Source of the DNA: a virus
DNA: 35,171 nt
Virus record (IMG/VR): IMGVR_UViG_3300000116_000041
Coordinates: 9,543-44,713 of that record
Strand: one strand, 5' to 3'
The notes under the pieces were generated by a model. It did not search any database and was not told the DNA's origin. It worked only from the letters and a program-made list of their open reading frames with translations. The number at the start of each line of letters is the position of its first letter. Within the stretch, counting starts at the first letter, position 1. Of this stretch, positions 1-5,450 are shown piece after piece. Both the position numbers and the translations under genes were made by a program.

Positions 1-254
1 TCATAATAGTATTCTTTTACTCTGTTTATTAAATGTCTGCCTGTAGCAGTGTTAAAGCCGTAGCTGTGCGTGTTGAAGCCGTGTATAGCATCGTTGAAGC
101 ACACAAGCTTTAGCATGTCAAGAGCATTATCATTACCGAACTCAAGCGTAGCTTGATTACAAGCGTGAGCTAACCTATCAGCGTCGTGCTTTAATGGCTC
201 GTCAGTTCTGTTTTTCATATACTCTATTAGTTTTTTAGTTGTTAGTTTTTTCAT
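1..254 (-). CDS. Hypothetical small phage protein, 3' end cut off by window edge
   Basis: An open frame runs leftwards from an ATG at 254 to the window edge without a stop, giving at least 84 codons. The product starts MKKLTTKKLIEYMKNRTDEP and holds a repeated 'GFNT' element (HGFNTHSYGFNTATG). I do not recognise the family. Its ATG overlaps the TGA of the next upstream gene in an ATGA arrangement, so the two are probably translationally coupled. The frame is consistently open and the coupling is typical of this gene cluster, so I regard it as real. Its function is unknown and its C-terminus lies outside the window. Confidence 0.65.
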   Translation of the reverse strand, partial: MKKLTTKKLIEYMKNRTDEPLKHDADRLAHACNQATLEFGNDNALDMLKLVCFNDAIHGFNTHSYGFNTATGRHLINRVKEYYY

Positions 255-814
255 ATTACGTTATATCTATGCCCATCTATTATCACTTTTATTTCACGAT
301 GTGGTTTATGTGAGCTGTATGCGTTAGTAACATGCTCCAGAGCTTTTGCTGATTTTTTTAAGTCATCATATTTCCACTTTGGTACAAAATCTGTTTCTAA
401 CATTTTCGCACGCTTTATAAACTCATTTTTAACAATATACTTCATCAAATACTCTAATCTGTCAATTTCTATTGGTATTGTAACACATTTCTTAGTGTAA
501 TATCTGTTAAACTTACCTGTTTTTACACTTTGATTTGTTTTATCACACCATACATAGTCAGGATAATATTGAGGTTCACCGATATATCTTTTGTTAATTT
601 GCCAATTAGAGTGACACTGATTACCTTGATTTCTTACATATCCACTTGCGAAAGCACCATATTCTACGTAATTACCTCTTGATTTGTATGGTAATCGCCA
701 CACTATTGTACCATTTAGCACTTGTCTTTCAGTAGTTACATCAGTAATACCGAGTAAATCCATCTGTTCTTTGATTTTTTCATAGCGATCATCGCCTTCG
801 TATATTGTTTTCAT
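251..814 (-). CDS. Hypothetical phage protein, 187 aa
   Basis: This is the longest gene of the minus-strand cluster. The start ATG sits behind an A/T leader (AAATAAATAATAAT), as in its neighbours. The protein is rich in Tyr, Lys, Asn and Trp, with several aromatic clusters (for example YYPDYVWCDK near residues 83-92) and two separated cysteines in its middle part. No signal peptide, membrane segment or known catalytic motif is visible. It ends with a TGA that overlaps the ATG of the downstream gene by one ATGA unit. I do not recognise the family. Its position among tiny genes opposite the structural block suggests an early, host-takeover type role, but that is inference only. Confidence 0.7.
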   Translation of the reverse strand: MKTIYEGDDRYEKIKEQMDLLGITDVTTERQVLNGTIVWRLPYKSRGNYVEYGAFASGYVRNQGNQCHSNWQINKRYIGEPQYYPDYVWCDKTNQSVKTGKFNRYYTKKCVTIPIEIDRLEYLMKYIVKNEFIKRAKMLETDFVPKWKYDDLKKSAKALEHVTNAYSSHKPHREIKVIIDGHRYNVI

Positions 815-818
815 ATTA

Positions 819-1070
819 TTATTTATTTAGTAGCACATTTTCTAAATACTCTTCGCTGATTTTCATCGGCTTTGGACAGTATTTGTTGTGTAGTTGAACA
901 AACTCGTCACACCATCCGCCTAATTCTTCGATTTTAGCGTTAATTGTTTCGCGCTGTTTTCTACCTTGCTCGTACCATCGATTGTCATCAGCGTACATAT
1001 AAGTGTAGTCGTGTTGTTTTAGCATATCTTCTAGTGATAGCTCGTGATAGTATTTAGGCATAGTTTTCAC
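819..1070 (-). CDS. Hypothetical phage protein, about 80 aa
   Basis: The frame can start at a GTG at 1070 or at an ATG at 1061, which begins MPKYYHELSLEDML. The ATG looks likelier because the other genes here use ATG. Either start overlaps the end of the upstream 49-aa gene (stop at 1054-1056). The product is hydrophilic, with an acidic-aromatic N-terminal half (YTYMYADDNRWYEQGRKQR) and one or two predicted helices. No known domain is recognisable. It lies four bases from the next gene, so the two are likely co-transcribed. Confidence 0.6.
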   Translation of the reverse strand: MKTMPKYYHELSLEDMLKQHDYTYMYADDNRWYEQGRKQRETINAKIEELGGWCDEFVQLHNKYCPKPMKISEEYLENVLLNK

Positions 1071-1203
1071 CGTTTATAGTTATGTATGATTTGTATTGTG
1101 CTACATAGTTAATTCTGTTGTAGTAGTCTTTACCGTTTAGTATAACTGTTTTTGGTTTGCCAAATATATCTGGATTTGTAAATTTAAGTTTATTCATATT
1201 CAT
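1054..1203 (-). CDS. Hypothetical small protein, 49 aa
   Basis: This short gene runs from an ATG at 1203 (a second ATG lies at 1197) to a TAA at 1054-1056. It reads MNMNKLKFTNPDIFGKP and continues to ...YKSYITINGENYA. It overlaps the start of the next gene. A copy of the cluster's promoter-like motif ends only about ten bases before its ATG, so a message from that site would be almost leaderless. The 'YKSY' segment with following T/N residues recalls the C-terminal half of the 75-aa protein encoded at 1944-2171. The function is unknown. Confidence 0.55.
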   Translation of the reverse strand: MNMNKLKFTNPDIFGKPKTVILNGKDYYNRINYVAQYKSYITINGENYA

Positions 1204-1213
1204 TATTTAATTA

Positions 1214-1233
1214 TATTATCTTACTTTGTTCGT
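1214..1233 (-). promoter_or_regulatory. Promoter-like motif ACGA-N8-AGATAATA, copy 1
   Basis: Read on the minus strand, ACGA is followed after exactly eight bases by AGATAATA. It stands about ten bases before the ATG of the 49-aa gene. Four more copies with identical spacing occur in the cluster. Confidence 0.55.
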
Positions 1234-1425
1234 ATTTAAATCGTAACAGTGCTTATATACTTCATCTCTGCACTCTTGACTTAAACCAATCCAGTTCTTC
1301 CACTGCTTACCATCTTCGCGAGGAAAGAGTTGATTAGTCATCGCCATTTCGCGTTTATGTTTTGCCGCCATTTCATTTACTTGAGCAAACCCTTGCTCCC
1401 ACGTCATATATCTTCTGTAACTCAT
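1216..1425 (-). CDS. Hypothetical small protein, 69 aa
   Basis: The product begins MSYRRYMTWEQGFAQVNEMA and is hydrophilic, probably helical, with two cysteines and several Trp residues (KQWKNWIG). No family is recognised. Its ATG overlaps the TGA of the upstream 44-aa gene in an ATGA unit, so translation is probably coupled. The end of the gene overlaps the promoter-like motif at 1214-1233, which would serve the next gene. It probably belongs to the early minus-strand cluster. Confidence 0.6.
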   Translation of the reverse strand: MSYRRYMTWEQGFAQVNEMAAKHKREMAMTNQLFPREDGKQWKNWIGLSQECRDEVYKHCYDLNTNKVR

Positions 1426-1556
1426 TTGTTTGTATTTTTATAGAACTCTATTCTTTTAAGAACATCCGCTCTTGTTATTTTCTTTTCCATTTGTAATAGT
1501 ATGTAGTGTGACATATCTATTTTTTTACCGTTTTCACATTTTAATATCCACTGCAT
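1422..1556 (-). CDS. Hypothetical small protein, 44 aa
   Basis: The frame starts at an ATG at 1556 and reads MQWILKCENGKKIDMSHYIL, ending ...KRIEFYKNTNK with a TGA that shares bases with the next ATG. The compact spacing to both neighbours (stop/start overlap downstream, three bases from the 55-aa gene's stop upstream) supports a real gene despite its size. It is a basic, amphipathic peptide with no recognised domain. Confidence 0.5.
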   Translation of the reverse strand: MQWILKCENGKKIDMSHYILLQMEKKITRADVLKRIEFYKNTNK

Positions 1557-1558
1557 GA

Positions 1559-1726
1559 TTATATAGTTAAGTTGTTAAACACTACTTGATAAGACATGAA
1601 GCAGATACCTACTACTGCTAGTGGCATTAAGAAACCAAAAGCGATCGCTTCGAATATTATTTCTGATACTGGTTTACCTTTTACATAGTTGTACAGTTTG
1701 TTGTACGTTACTTTAATTTTACTCAT
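1559..1726 (-). CDS. Small single-pass membrane protein, 55 aa
   Basis: The frame opens at an ATG at 1726 behind an AAATAAATAACT leader. The product has a charged N-terminal part (MSKIKVTYNKLYNYVKGKP), then a hydrophobic stretch at about residues 23-50 (IIFEAIAFGFLMPLAVVGIC...) that should span the membrane, and a short polar tail. Small membrane peptides are common in early regions of phages, where they may alter the host envelope or exclude other phages. Nothing in the sequence points to a specific role, and no family is recognised. Confidence 0.55.
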   Translation of the reverse strand: MSKIKVTYNKLYNYVKGKPVSEIIFEAIAFGFLMPLAVVGICFMSYQVVFNNLTI

Positions 1727-1736
1727 AGTTATTTAT

Positions 1737-1793
1737 TTATTTGTTATTTTTATTCTTATTATATTCTATCCAGTGTTCTATTGCTTCGTACAT
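1737..1793 (-). CDS. Possible micro-ORF, 18 aa
   Basis: A tiny frame begins at an ATG at 1793 and encodes MYEAIEHWIEYNKNKNNK. It has the same AAATAAAT leader as accepted genes and lies about 17 bases downstream of a promoter-like motif (1811-1830). It could be a real micropeptide or a leader read before the 55-aa membrane protein. At this size the frame alone proves nothing. Confidence 0.3.
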   Translation of the reverse strand: MYEAIEHWIEYNKNKNNK

Positions 1794-1943
1794 ATTTATT
1801 TATTTATATATATTATCTTGCTAACTTCGTGTTAACATTGTATTGTAGTAGCTTGCGAATCGAACGCACCTATGCACCATGACTACTTGACTGTTCATAT
1901 TTGATTATACGAGGGAACAGTGAACTAACTCGACTTTTGGAGA
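1794..1943. other. Intergenic stretch with a T-arm-like fold
   Basis: No convincing gene is visible here. On the minus strand, around 1852-1869, a short stem closes the seven-base loop TTCGATT, which looks like a tRNA T-arm. The pentamers GTAGT (about 1881-1885) and ACTAC (about 1846-1850) could pair to enclose it. An arm pair ACTGTTC/GAACAGT (about 1890-1921) lies on the other side. The remaining arms of a tRNA cloverleaf could not be found. A promoter-like motif occupies the left end. Confidence 0.35.
1811..1830 (-). promoter_or_regulatory. Promoter-like motif ACGA-N8-AGATAATA, copy 2
   Basis: The minus strand shows ACGA, eight bases, AGATAATA, then TATATAAATAAATAAAT and the ATG at 1793. 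It would drive the 18-aa and 55-aa frames and the genes beyond. Confidence 0.55.
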
Positions 1944-2171
1944 TTATACTAACTTCTCATTTCTTAGTATTAATGGAATATTGTTAGTTGCAGTGTACGA
2001 TTTGTACTTTGTCCAGCAAGCTAAGTTAGTTAAAGTGTCTTTCATTATTGAAAATACTTTGTCGTGATTGTAAGTGATTTTGTCACCTTTTTTATTAGTG
2101 AATTCAAATGTTACATTTTTTCCGATTAGTGATTGTCTTACAACAAATCTTTTAGTGATTAAGTTACTCAT
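1944..2171 (-). CDS. Hypothetical small protein, 75 aa
   Basis: The gene starts at an ATG at 2171 behind a long run of AAAT units. Its product begins MSNLITKRFVVRQSLIGKNV and looks like an alpha/beta domain ending in NLACWTKYKSYTATNNIP. The 'YKSY' element recurs in the 49-aa protein encoded at 1054-1203. A promoter-like motif lies at 2211-2230, about 40 bases upstream of the ATG, and another at 2336-2355, so this could be one of the first genes read in the cluster. The family is not recognised. Confidence 0.6.
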   Translation of the reverse strand: MSNLITKRFVVRQSLIGKNVTFEFTNKKGDKITYNHDKVFSIMKDTLTNLACWTKYKSYTATNNIPLILRNEKLV

Positions 2172-2210
2172 AGTTTATTTATTTATTTATTAATTATTTA
2201 GTTACGTTTA

Positions 2211-2230
2211 TATTATCTGTTATGTGTCGT
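2211..2230 (-). promoter_or_regulatory. Promoter-like motif ACGA-N8-AGATAATA, copy 3
   Basis: On the minus strand ACGA, eight bases, AGATAATA, about 40 bases in front of the 75-aa gene. Spacing is identical to the other copies. Confidence 0.55.
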
Positions 2231-2335
2231 TTTTAGTTTGTAAAAGTAGTTGTTTTGTTTAAGTGTTGATTTAGTGTTAATAGTATTCCGCACTGTCTCT
2301 CTTTGTCTACTAGTTTTATTAACTTGTTACATATC

Positions 2336-2355
2336 TATTATCTTCATATCGTCGT
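2336..2355 (-). promoter_or_regulatory. Promoter-like motif ACGA-N8-AGATAATA, copy 4
   Basis: This copy has the same two blocks and spacing, and its flanks resemble copy 5 at 2696-2715 (both have ACTACGA upstream and AGATAATAG downstream). It lies about 165 bases upstream of the 75-aa gene, so it may be a second promoter for it. Confidence 0.5.
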
Positions 2356-2396
2356 AGTAAGCTTGTATGAAAATGCTATACATATTTAAATAATAG

Positions 2397-2442
2397 TGTG
2401 ACAATAGCTTATAGAATAGCTATAGTAATAGGCAACTGTCAC
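2397..2442 (+). repeat. 46-bp direct repeat, copy A
   Basis: By eye it aligns without gaps to 2891-2936 at about 34 of 46 positions. Shared blocks are TGTGACA, TAGCT, TAGTAATAGGC and TGTCA. It also contains its own inverted pair ATAGCT...AGCTAT (2404-2423). Confidence 0.6.
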
Positions 2443-2446
2443 AGTT
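2434..2446. promoter_or_regulatory. Palindromic operator-like site
   Basis: A perfect inverted repeat, AACTGT-C-ACAGTT, overlaps the right end of direct repeat A. Its size and symmetry suit binding of a small dimeric regulator. No regulator can be assigned to it. Confidence 0.35.
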
Positions 2447-2519
2447 ATATGTAGCGAGGAGATGCTATACACACTAGCCCCCTGTCACTGGTTAATATCA
2501 TTAGTATGATGTATAGATA

Positions 2520-2666
2520 TTAGAACTGAGCTGGTCCATACTGTATCATGTGCACGACAGTCGTCACTAAACCTATTGCGAATGTAAGCACAAGGCCAAT
2601 AGTAATTAGGTTCATTACTGTGTTAGTTATTCTAGTTGAGATCGGTGTTACATTTTTATTATTCAT
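2520..2666 (-). CDS. Small single-pass membrane protein, 48 aa
   Basis: The frame starts at an ATG at 2666 and ends at a TAA at 2520-2522. The product reads MNNKNVTPISTRITNTVMNL, then a hydrophobic segment at about residues 18-38 (ITIGLVLTFAIGLVTTVV), then a short tail HMIQYGPAQF. A single membrane span with a polar N-terminus is expected. A copy of the promoter-like motif lies about 30 bases upstream. It is the gene closest to the divergent switch, so it could be among the first expressed. The family is not recognised. Confidence 0.6.
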   Translation of the reverse strand: MNNKNVTPISTRITNTVMNLITIGLVLTFAIGLVTTVVHMIQYGPAQF

Positions 2667-2695
2667 GTGTATTATTTATAGATTATTTACATTAC

Positions 2696-2715
2696 TATTA
2701 TCTACATCGTATCGT
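2696..2715 (-). promoter_or_regulatory. Promoter-like motif ACGA-N8-AGATAATA, copy 5
   Basis: The motif lies about 30 bases upstream of the 48-aa membrane protein gene with the same spacing as copies 1-4 and an ACTACGA upstream block shared with copy 4. Confidence 0.55.
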
Positions 2716-2890
2716 AGTTAGTCAGTATATCTCAACATATATTATAGTAGTCTAAGTAAAACCTAAAAACTTCTGACGAATAAGGTCAAAAAAGGGGGCC
2801 GTGGGGTTTATAGGTTGCGTTTTGCTATGGTAGGCTAGTGCGGGAGAAGAGGAGCAACACTTTACTCCAATACATCTAACGTACTTTTTT

Positions 2891-2936
2891 TGTGACACTA
2901 GCTATTAAAGTATATTTAGTAATAGGCTTATGTCAT
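2891..2936 (+). repeat. 46-bp direct repeat, copy B
   Basis: This is the second copy of the repeat found at 2397-2442, in the same orientation. It ends about 58 bases before the first plus-strand ATG, so it may include part of a rightward promoter or an activator site. Confidence 0.6.
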
Positions 2937-2994
2937 TACTTTAAATTTCACCAACTTCGTGTAATTATCTAACCATACATGTAATATATAGATT

Positions 2995-3228
2995 ATGCCT
3001 AAACAGAAACTTAGCAAGAAAGCTGCTGCAGATAAAAAGAAGAGAGATCTGAAAAGAGCTAATAGACCTGACAGAAAAGCTAAAAGGGCTGAAAACCAAA
3101 GATTACGTAGAGCCGCTATAAAAAAGGGCAGAAACCTTAAAGGTTTAGACTACGACCATAAAACTGGTAGATTTACCACAGTAAAAAAGAACCGTGGAAA
3201 CAGAGGACACGGAACTAAGAAAGAATAA
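2995..3228 (+). CDS. Small highly basic protein, 77 aa
   Basis: The product begins MPKQKLSKKAAADKKKRDLK and is dominated by Lys and Arg up to about residue 46. A short motif follows (LDYDHKTGRF, near residues 51-60) and then KNRGNRGHG. The order 'DHK ... N..NRG' is reminiscent of small phage proteins related to HNH endonucleases, but the Asn/His pattern is incomplete. I would call it a probable nucleic-acid-binding protein and not an enzyme. It is the first gene of the rightward unit, followed after 31 bases by a hypothetical gene. Confidence 0.6.
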   Translation: MPKQKLSKKAAADKKKRDLKRANRPDRKAKRAENQRLRRAAIKKGRNLKGLDYDHKTGRFTTVKKNRGNRGHGTKKE

Positions 3229-3259
3229 CTATACCTCTGCAACCTAATAAAAAACCAAT

Positions 3260-3550
3260 ATGAATTATTTTTATTACAAAACCACAACCTGGGACGACTC
3301 CAACCCTAGTGTGCCCGAGCAAACCAAGGAAATTTGGAAAAGTCTCGCTGAGAAAAAGAACTGGAGAATTGTACAACTACCTAACGGTTATTATCAAACA
3401 GAGTATAAAGATCATAAAGACGACTGGATTGATGTAACAAGACGAGAAACTATGGAAAGTGCTGAGTCTGCTATTGATGGCAGTATTGATCACTATAAGA
3501 AGAGGCTCGAGTTCTTGAAAGGACCTAAAGTAGTTAAAACATTTAAGTAA
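3260..3550 (+). CDS. Hypothetical protein, 96 aa
   Basis: The product begins MNYFYYKTTTWDDSNPSVPE. It is hydrophilic and rich in aromatic residues, with a probable beta-rich N-terminal half (WRIVQLPNGYYQTEYKD) and a helical C-terminal part (AESAIDGSIDHYKKRLEFLK). It lies 18 bases before the chaperonin gene, so the two are probably co-transcribed. No family is recognised. Confidence 0.6.
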   Translation: MNYFYYKTTTWDDSNPSVPEQTKEIWKSLAEKKNWRIVQLPNGYYQTEYKDHKDDWIDVTRRETMESAESAIDGSIDHYKKRLEFLKGPKVVKTFK

Positions 3551-3568
3551 CAACTAAAATATAATTTA

Positions 3569-5143
3569 ATGGAATTTAATCAACCAAGCCAAATTGTCAA
3601 AAGTTTAAACTTTGGCAACGACGCTAAAAGTAAAATAATCGAGGGTGTAGAGAAACTTAACAATGCAGTTAAGTCTACCCTCGGTGCTTCTGGTAAATGT
3701 GTAATTTACGAGGATGCACTTGGAAAACCGGTGATAACAAAAGACGGTGTAACCGTTGCGGAAAGCGTAGTCTTATATGATCCGGTTGAGAATATTGGAG
3801 CAACCTTAATAAAGGAAGCTGCCAAGAACACAGTGAAGGAAGCAGGTGATGGTACTACAACAGCTACCGTCCTTGCTCACTCACTTCTAAATGTCGCCAA
3901 CGATACTGAATATAAAGACGCATCGATAAGAGATATTAAAGAAGGCATTAAATCTGGCATGAATAAGGTGATAGAATACTTAGACAGTAATGCAATAAAG
4001 GTAGATGATAAGCTTTTAGAGCAAGTTGCCTCAATATCCTGTAACAACGATGTTGAACTTGGTAAGCATATATCAGATGCTTATAAGAAAGTAGGTACAG
4101 ATGGTGTTGTTTTAATGGAACAGTCTTTAACTGGACAAACATATATAGATGTAGTAGACGGTGTGCAAATACATTGCCCACTTAAATCTAAGTATCTTAT
4201 AACAGATAAAGACAAAGGTGTAGCTGAATTAGATAATCCTTATATATTGATTTCTTCTACAGCAATACCTAACGTTAGAAAAATACAAACAGTGTTAGAG
4301 CACTGTATAAAACAAAATAGATCTTTATTAATCATTGGAGAGCTAGAACAACAACCTAAAGCTGCGTTATTAGCTAATAAGGTTAAAGGTAATATAAAGG
4401 TTAACTTTATTGATCTACCTGGTTTTGGACCTACAAAAGAAGATACAGTAGCTGATTTAGCTGTAGTAACTGGAGCAAAAGTAATAAATGAAGAACTTGG
4501 TGATGATTTTGATTTAATAGAACCTGATTGTTTAGGTGAAGCTGTTAAAGTCATAACAAATGATAAGCATACTGTTTTTACAGTAGATAAGACAGGTTCT
4601 GATTTAAAAGAAAGAATAGCTCAAGTTAAGAGGTTAATAAAAAAAGAGGATAAAAATCCTTATATAAGAAAGAAGCTAGAACAAAGACTAGCTATATTAG
4701 CAGGTAGTGTAGGTGTTATATATGTAGGCGCTGATTCTGAAGTAGAGTATAAAGAAAAGAAAGATAGAGTTGAAGACGCTGTATACGCTACAAAAGCTGC
4801 TTTACAAGAAGGTATAGTGCCAGGTGGAGGTGTTGCTTTATTAAATGCAGCACTTAATATAGAAGAACATGGAGTTGGTGAAAAGATACTAACTAAAGCT
4901 ATAATAGCACCTTTCTGTACAATACTAGATAACGCTGGTTTAGAAAAAGTTAATCCAGAGAAAATAGGTTATGGTATAGATGTTGTAACTGGTAAAGAAG
5001 TAGATATGATAAAAGCTGGAATTATTGATCCGGTTTTGGTAACAAAATCGGCGCTGCGAAATGCAGTATCAGTAGTTTCTACTATAATCTCAGCTGATTG
5101 TGTAATTAATAACATAAGAGTACTACCAGATGAAAGCAATTAA
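3569..5143 (+). CDS. groEL: Phage-encoded GroEL-type chaperonin (Hsp60), 524 aa
   Basis: The protein would form the ATP-driven folding chamber in the host cytoplasm, together with the GroES-like product encoded next to it. Group I chaperonin signatures are clear: VITKDGVTVA around Asp59 (equivalent of E. coli Asp52), the ATP loop GDGTTTATVLA at about 93-103 with Asp94 (equivalent of Asp87), and RVEDAVYATKAALQEGIVPG with Asp403 (equivalent of Asp398) followed by GGG at 419-421. All three residues needed for ATP hydrolysis are kept. The protein is about 20 residues shorter than E. coli GroEL and lacks the C-terminal Gly-Gly-Met tail, ending ...RVLPDESN. The last 14 bases overlap the next gene. 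The 5' part has a higher G+C content than the middle. It probably folds phage capsid or other large virion proteins. Confidence 0.95.
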   Translation: MEFNQPSQIVKSLNFGNDAKSKIIEGVEKLNNAVKSTLGASGKCVIYEDALGKPVITKDGVTVAESVVLYDPVENIGATLIKEAAKNTVKEAGDGTTTATVLAHSLLNVANDTEYKDASIRDIKEGIKSGMNKVIEYLDSNAIKVDDKLLEQVASISCNNDVELGKHISDAYKKVGTDGVVLMEQSLTGQTYIDVVDGVQIHCPLKSKYLITDKDKGVAELDNPYILISSTAIPNVRKIQTVLEHCIKQNRSLLIIGELEQQPKAALLANKVKGNIKVNFIDLPGFGPTKEDTVADLAVVTGAKVINEELGDDFDLIEPDCLGEAVKVITNDKHTVFTVDKTGSDLKERIAQVKRLIKKEDKNPYIRKKLEQRLAILAGSVGVIYVGADSEVEYKEKKDRVEDAVYATKAALQEGIVPGGGVALLNAALNIEEHGVGEKILTKAIIAPFCTILDNAGLEKVNPEKIGYGIDVVTGKEVDMIKAGIIDPVLVTKSALRNAVSVVSTIISADCVINNIRVLPDESN

Positions 5144-5387
5144 CTTCTACCTAGTAATAGAGAAAATAAAAGAAAAACCTAAAGATAACGGTGGATTTGT
5201 TTTAACGGAAACGCAAAACGAAGACATTAGGTATTTAAAAGGTCGAGTGATTAGTGTTGGAGATCAAGTAAACGGTATTATCGAAGGTGATATTGTTCAT
5301 TACGATAAACACGCTGGTCACGGAATAGAATTCGATAAAAAGTACTACTTCGTTATAAAGCACGCGGATGTAGTAATTATCGAGTAG
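5130..5387 (+). CDS. groES: Phage-encoded GroES-type co-chaperonin, 85 aa
   Basis: GroES caps the chaperonin ring and binds it through a mobile loop. The product starts MKAINFYLVIEKIKEKPKD and continues NGGFVLTETQ, in which FVL (residues 23-25) matches the hydrophobic tripeptide (IVL in E. coli GroES) that contacts GroEL. The segment RYLKGRVISVGD corresponds to the conserved 'GxVxAVG' strand, and GDIVHYDK to the 'GDxVxF' strand. It is about 12 residues shorter than E. coli GroES. The gene begins inside the end of groEL, giving the order groEL-groES, the reverse of bacterial operons. The overlap implies coupled translation and a dedicated chaperonin pair. Confidence 0.85.
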   Translation: MKAINFYLVIEKIKEKPKDNGGFVLTETQNEDIRYLKGRVISVGDQVNGIIEGDIVHYDKHAGHGIEFDKKYYFVIKHADVVIIE

Positions 5388-5450
5388 TTAACAATTCAAA
5401 TTTAATTTAGTCGTGCTGAAATTATTGTTTAACCCTTAAAAATTATCAAA

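Larger units (their letters stand above)
2172..2519. other. Non-coding control region, left part
   Basis: No credible gene occurs in these 350 bases. The region contains the T/A leader of the 75-aa gene, two promoter-like motifs, one copy of a 46-bp direct repeat (2397-2442) and a perfect 13-base inverted repeat AACTGT-C-ACAGTT at 2434-2446. Further TGTCAC words occur near 2483. The concentration of repeats suggests a regulatory switch or replication start, but no AT-rich iteron array is evident. Confidence 0.5.
2667..2994. other. Non-coding divergent region between minus- and plus-strand genes
   Basis: No gene is seen in about 330 bases. The region holds promoter-like copy 5 for leftward transcription, a G-rich word (AAGGGGGCCGTGGGG, near 2789) unusual in this AT-rich genome, and the second copy of the 46-bp repeat at 2891-2936. 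The segment CAACTTCGTGTAATTATCT (about 2951-2969) shares AACTTCGTGT with the region near 1823. The rightward promoter for the plus-strand genes probably lies in its last 100 bases, but I cannot place it. Confidence 0.5.

Noticed and set aside
1840-1940. A complete tRNA gene on the minus strand
   Set aside because: The T-arm-like part is good, but I found no matching acceptor 5' strand and no anticodon arm with a seven-base loop. It is kept only as a structural observation.
2327-2383. 18-aa minus-strand frame MYSIFIQAYYDDMKIIDM
   Set aside because: A promoter-like motif (2336-2355) lies inside it, and there is no other support.
2463-2510. 15-codon plus-strand frame after direct repeat A with AGGAG touching its ATG
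   Set aside because: The spacing between AGGAG and ATG is too short, no gene follows on that strand, and the length is at chance level.
3948-4554. Minus-strand frames inside groEL
   Set aside because: They are shadow frames opposite a strongly supported gene, with no leaders and no recognisable product.
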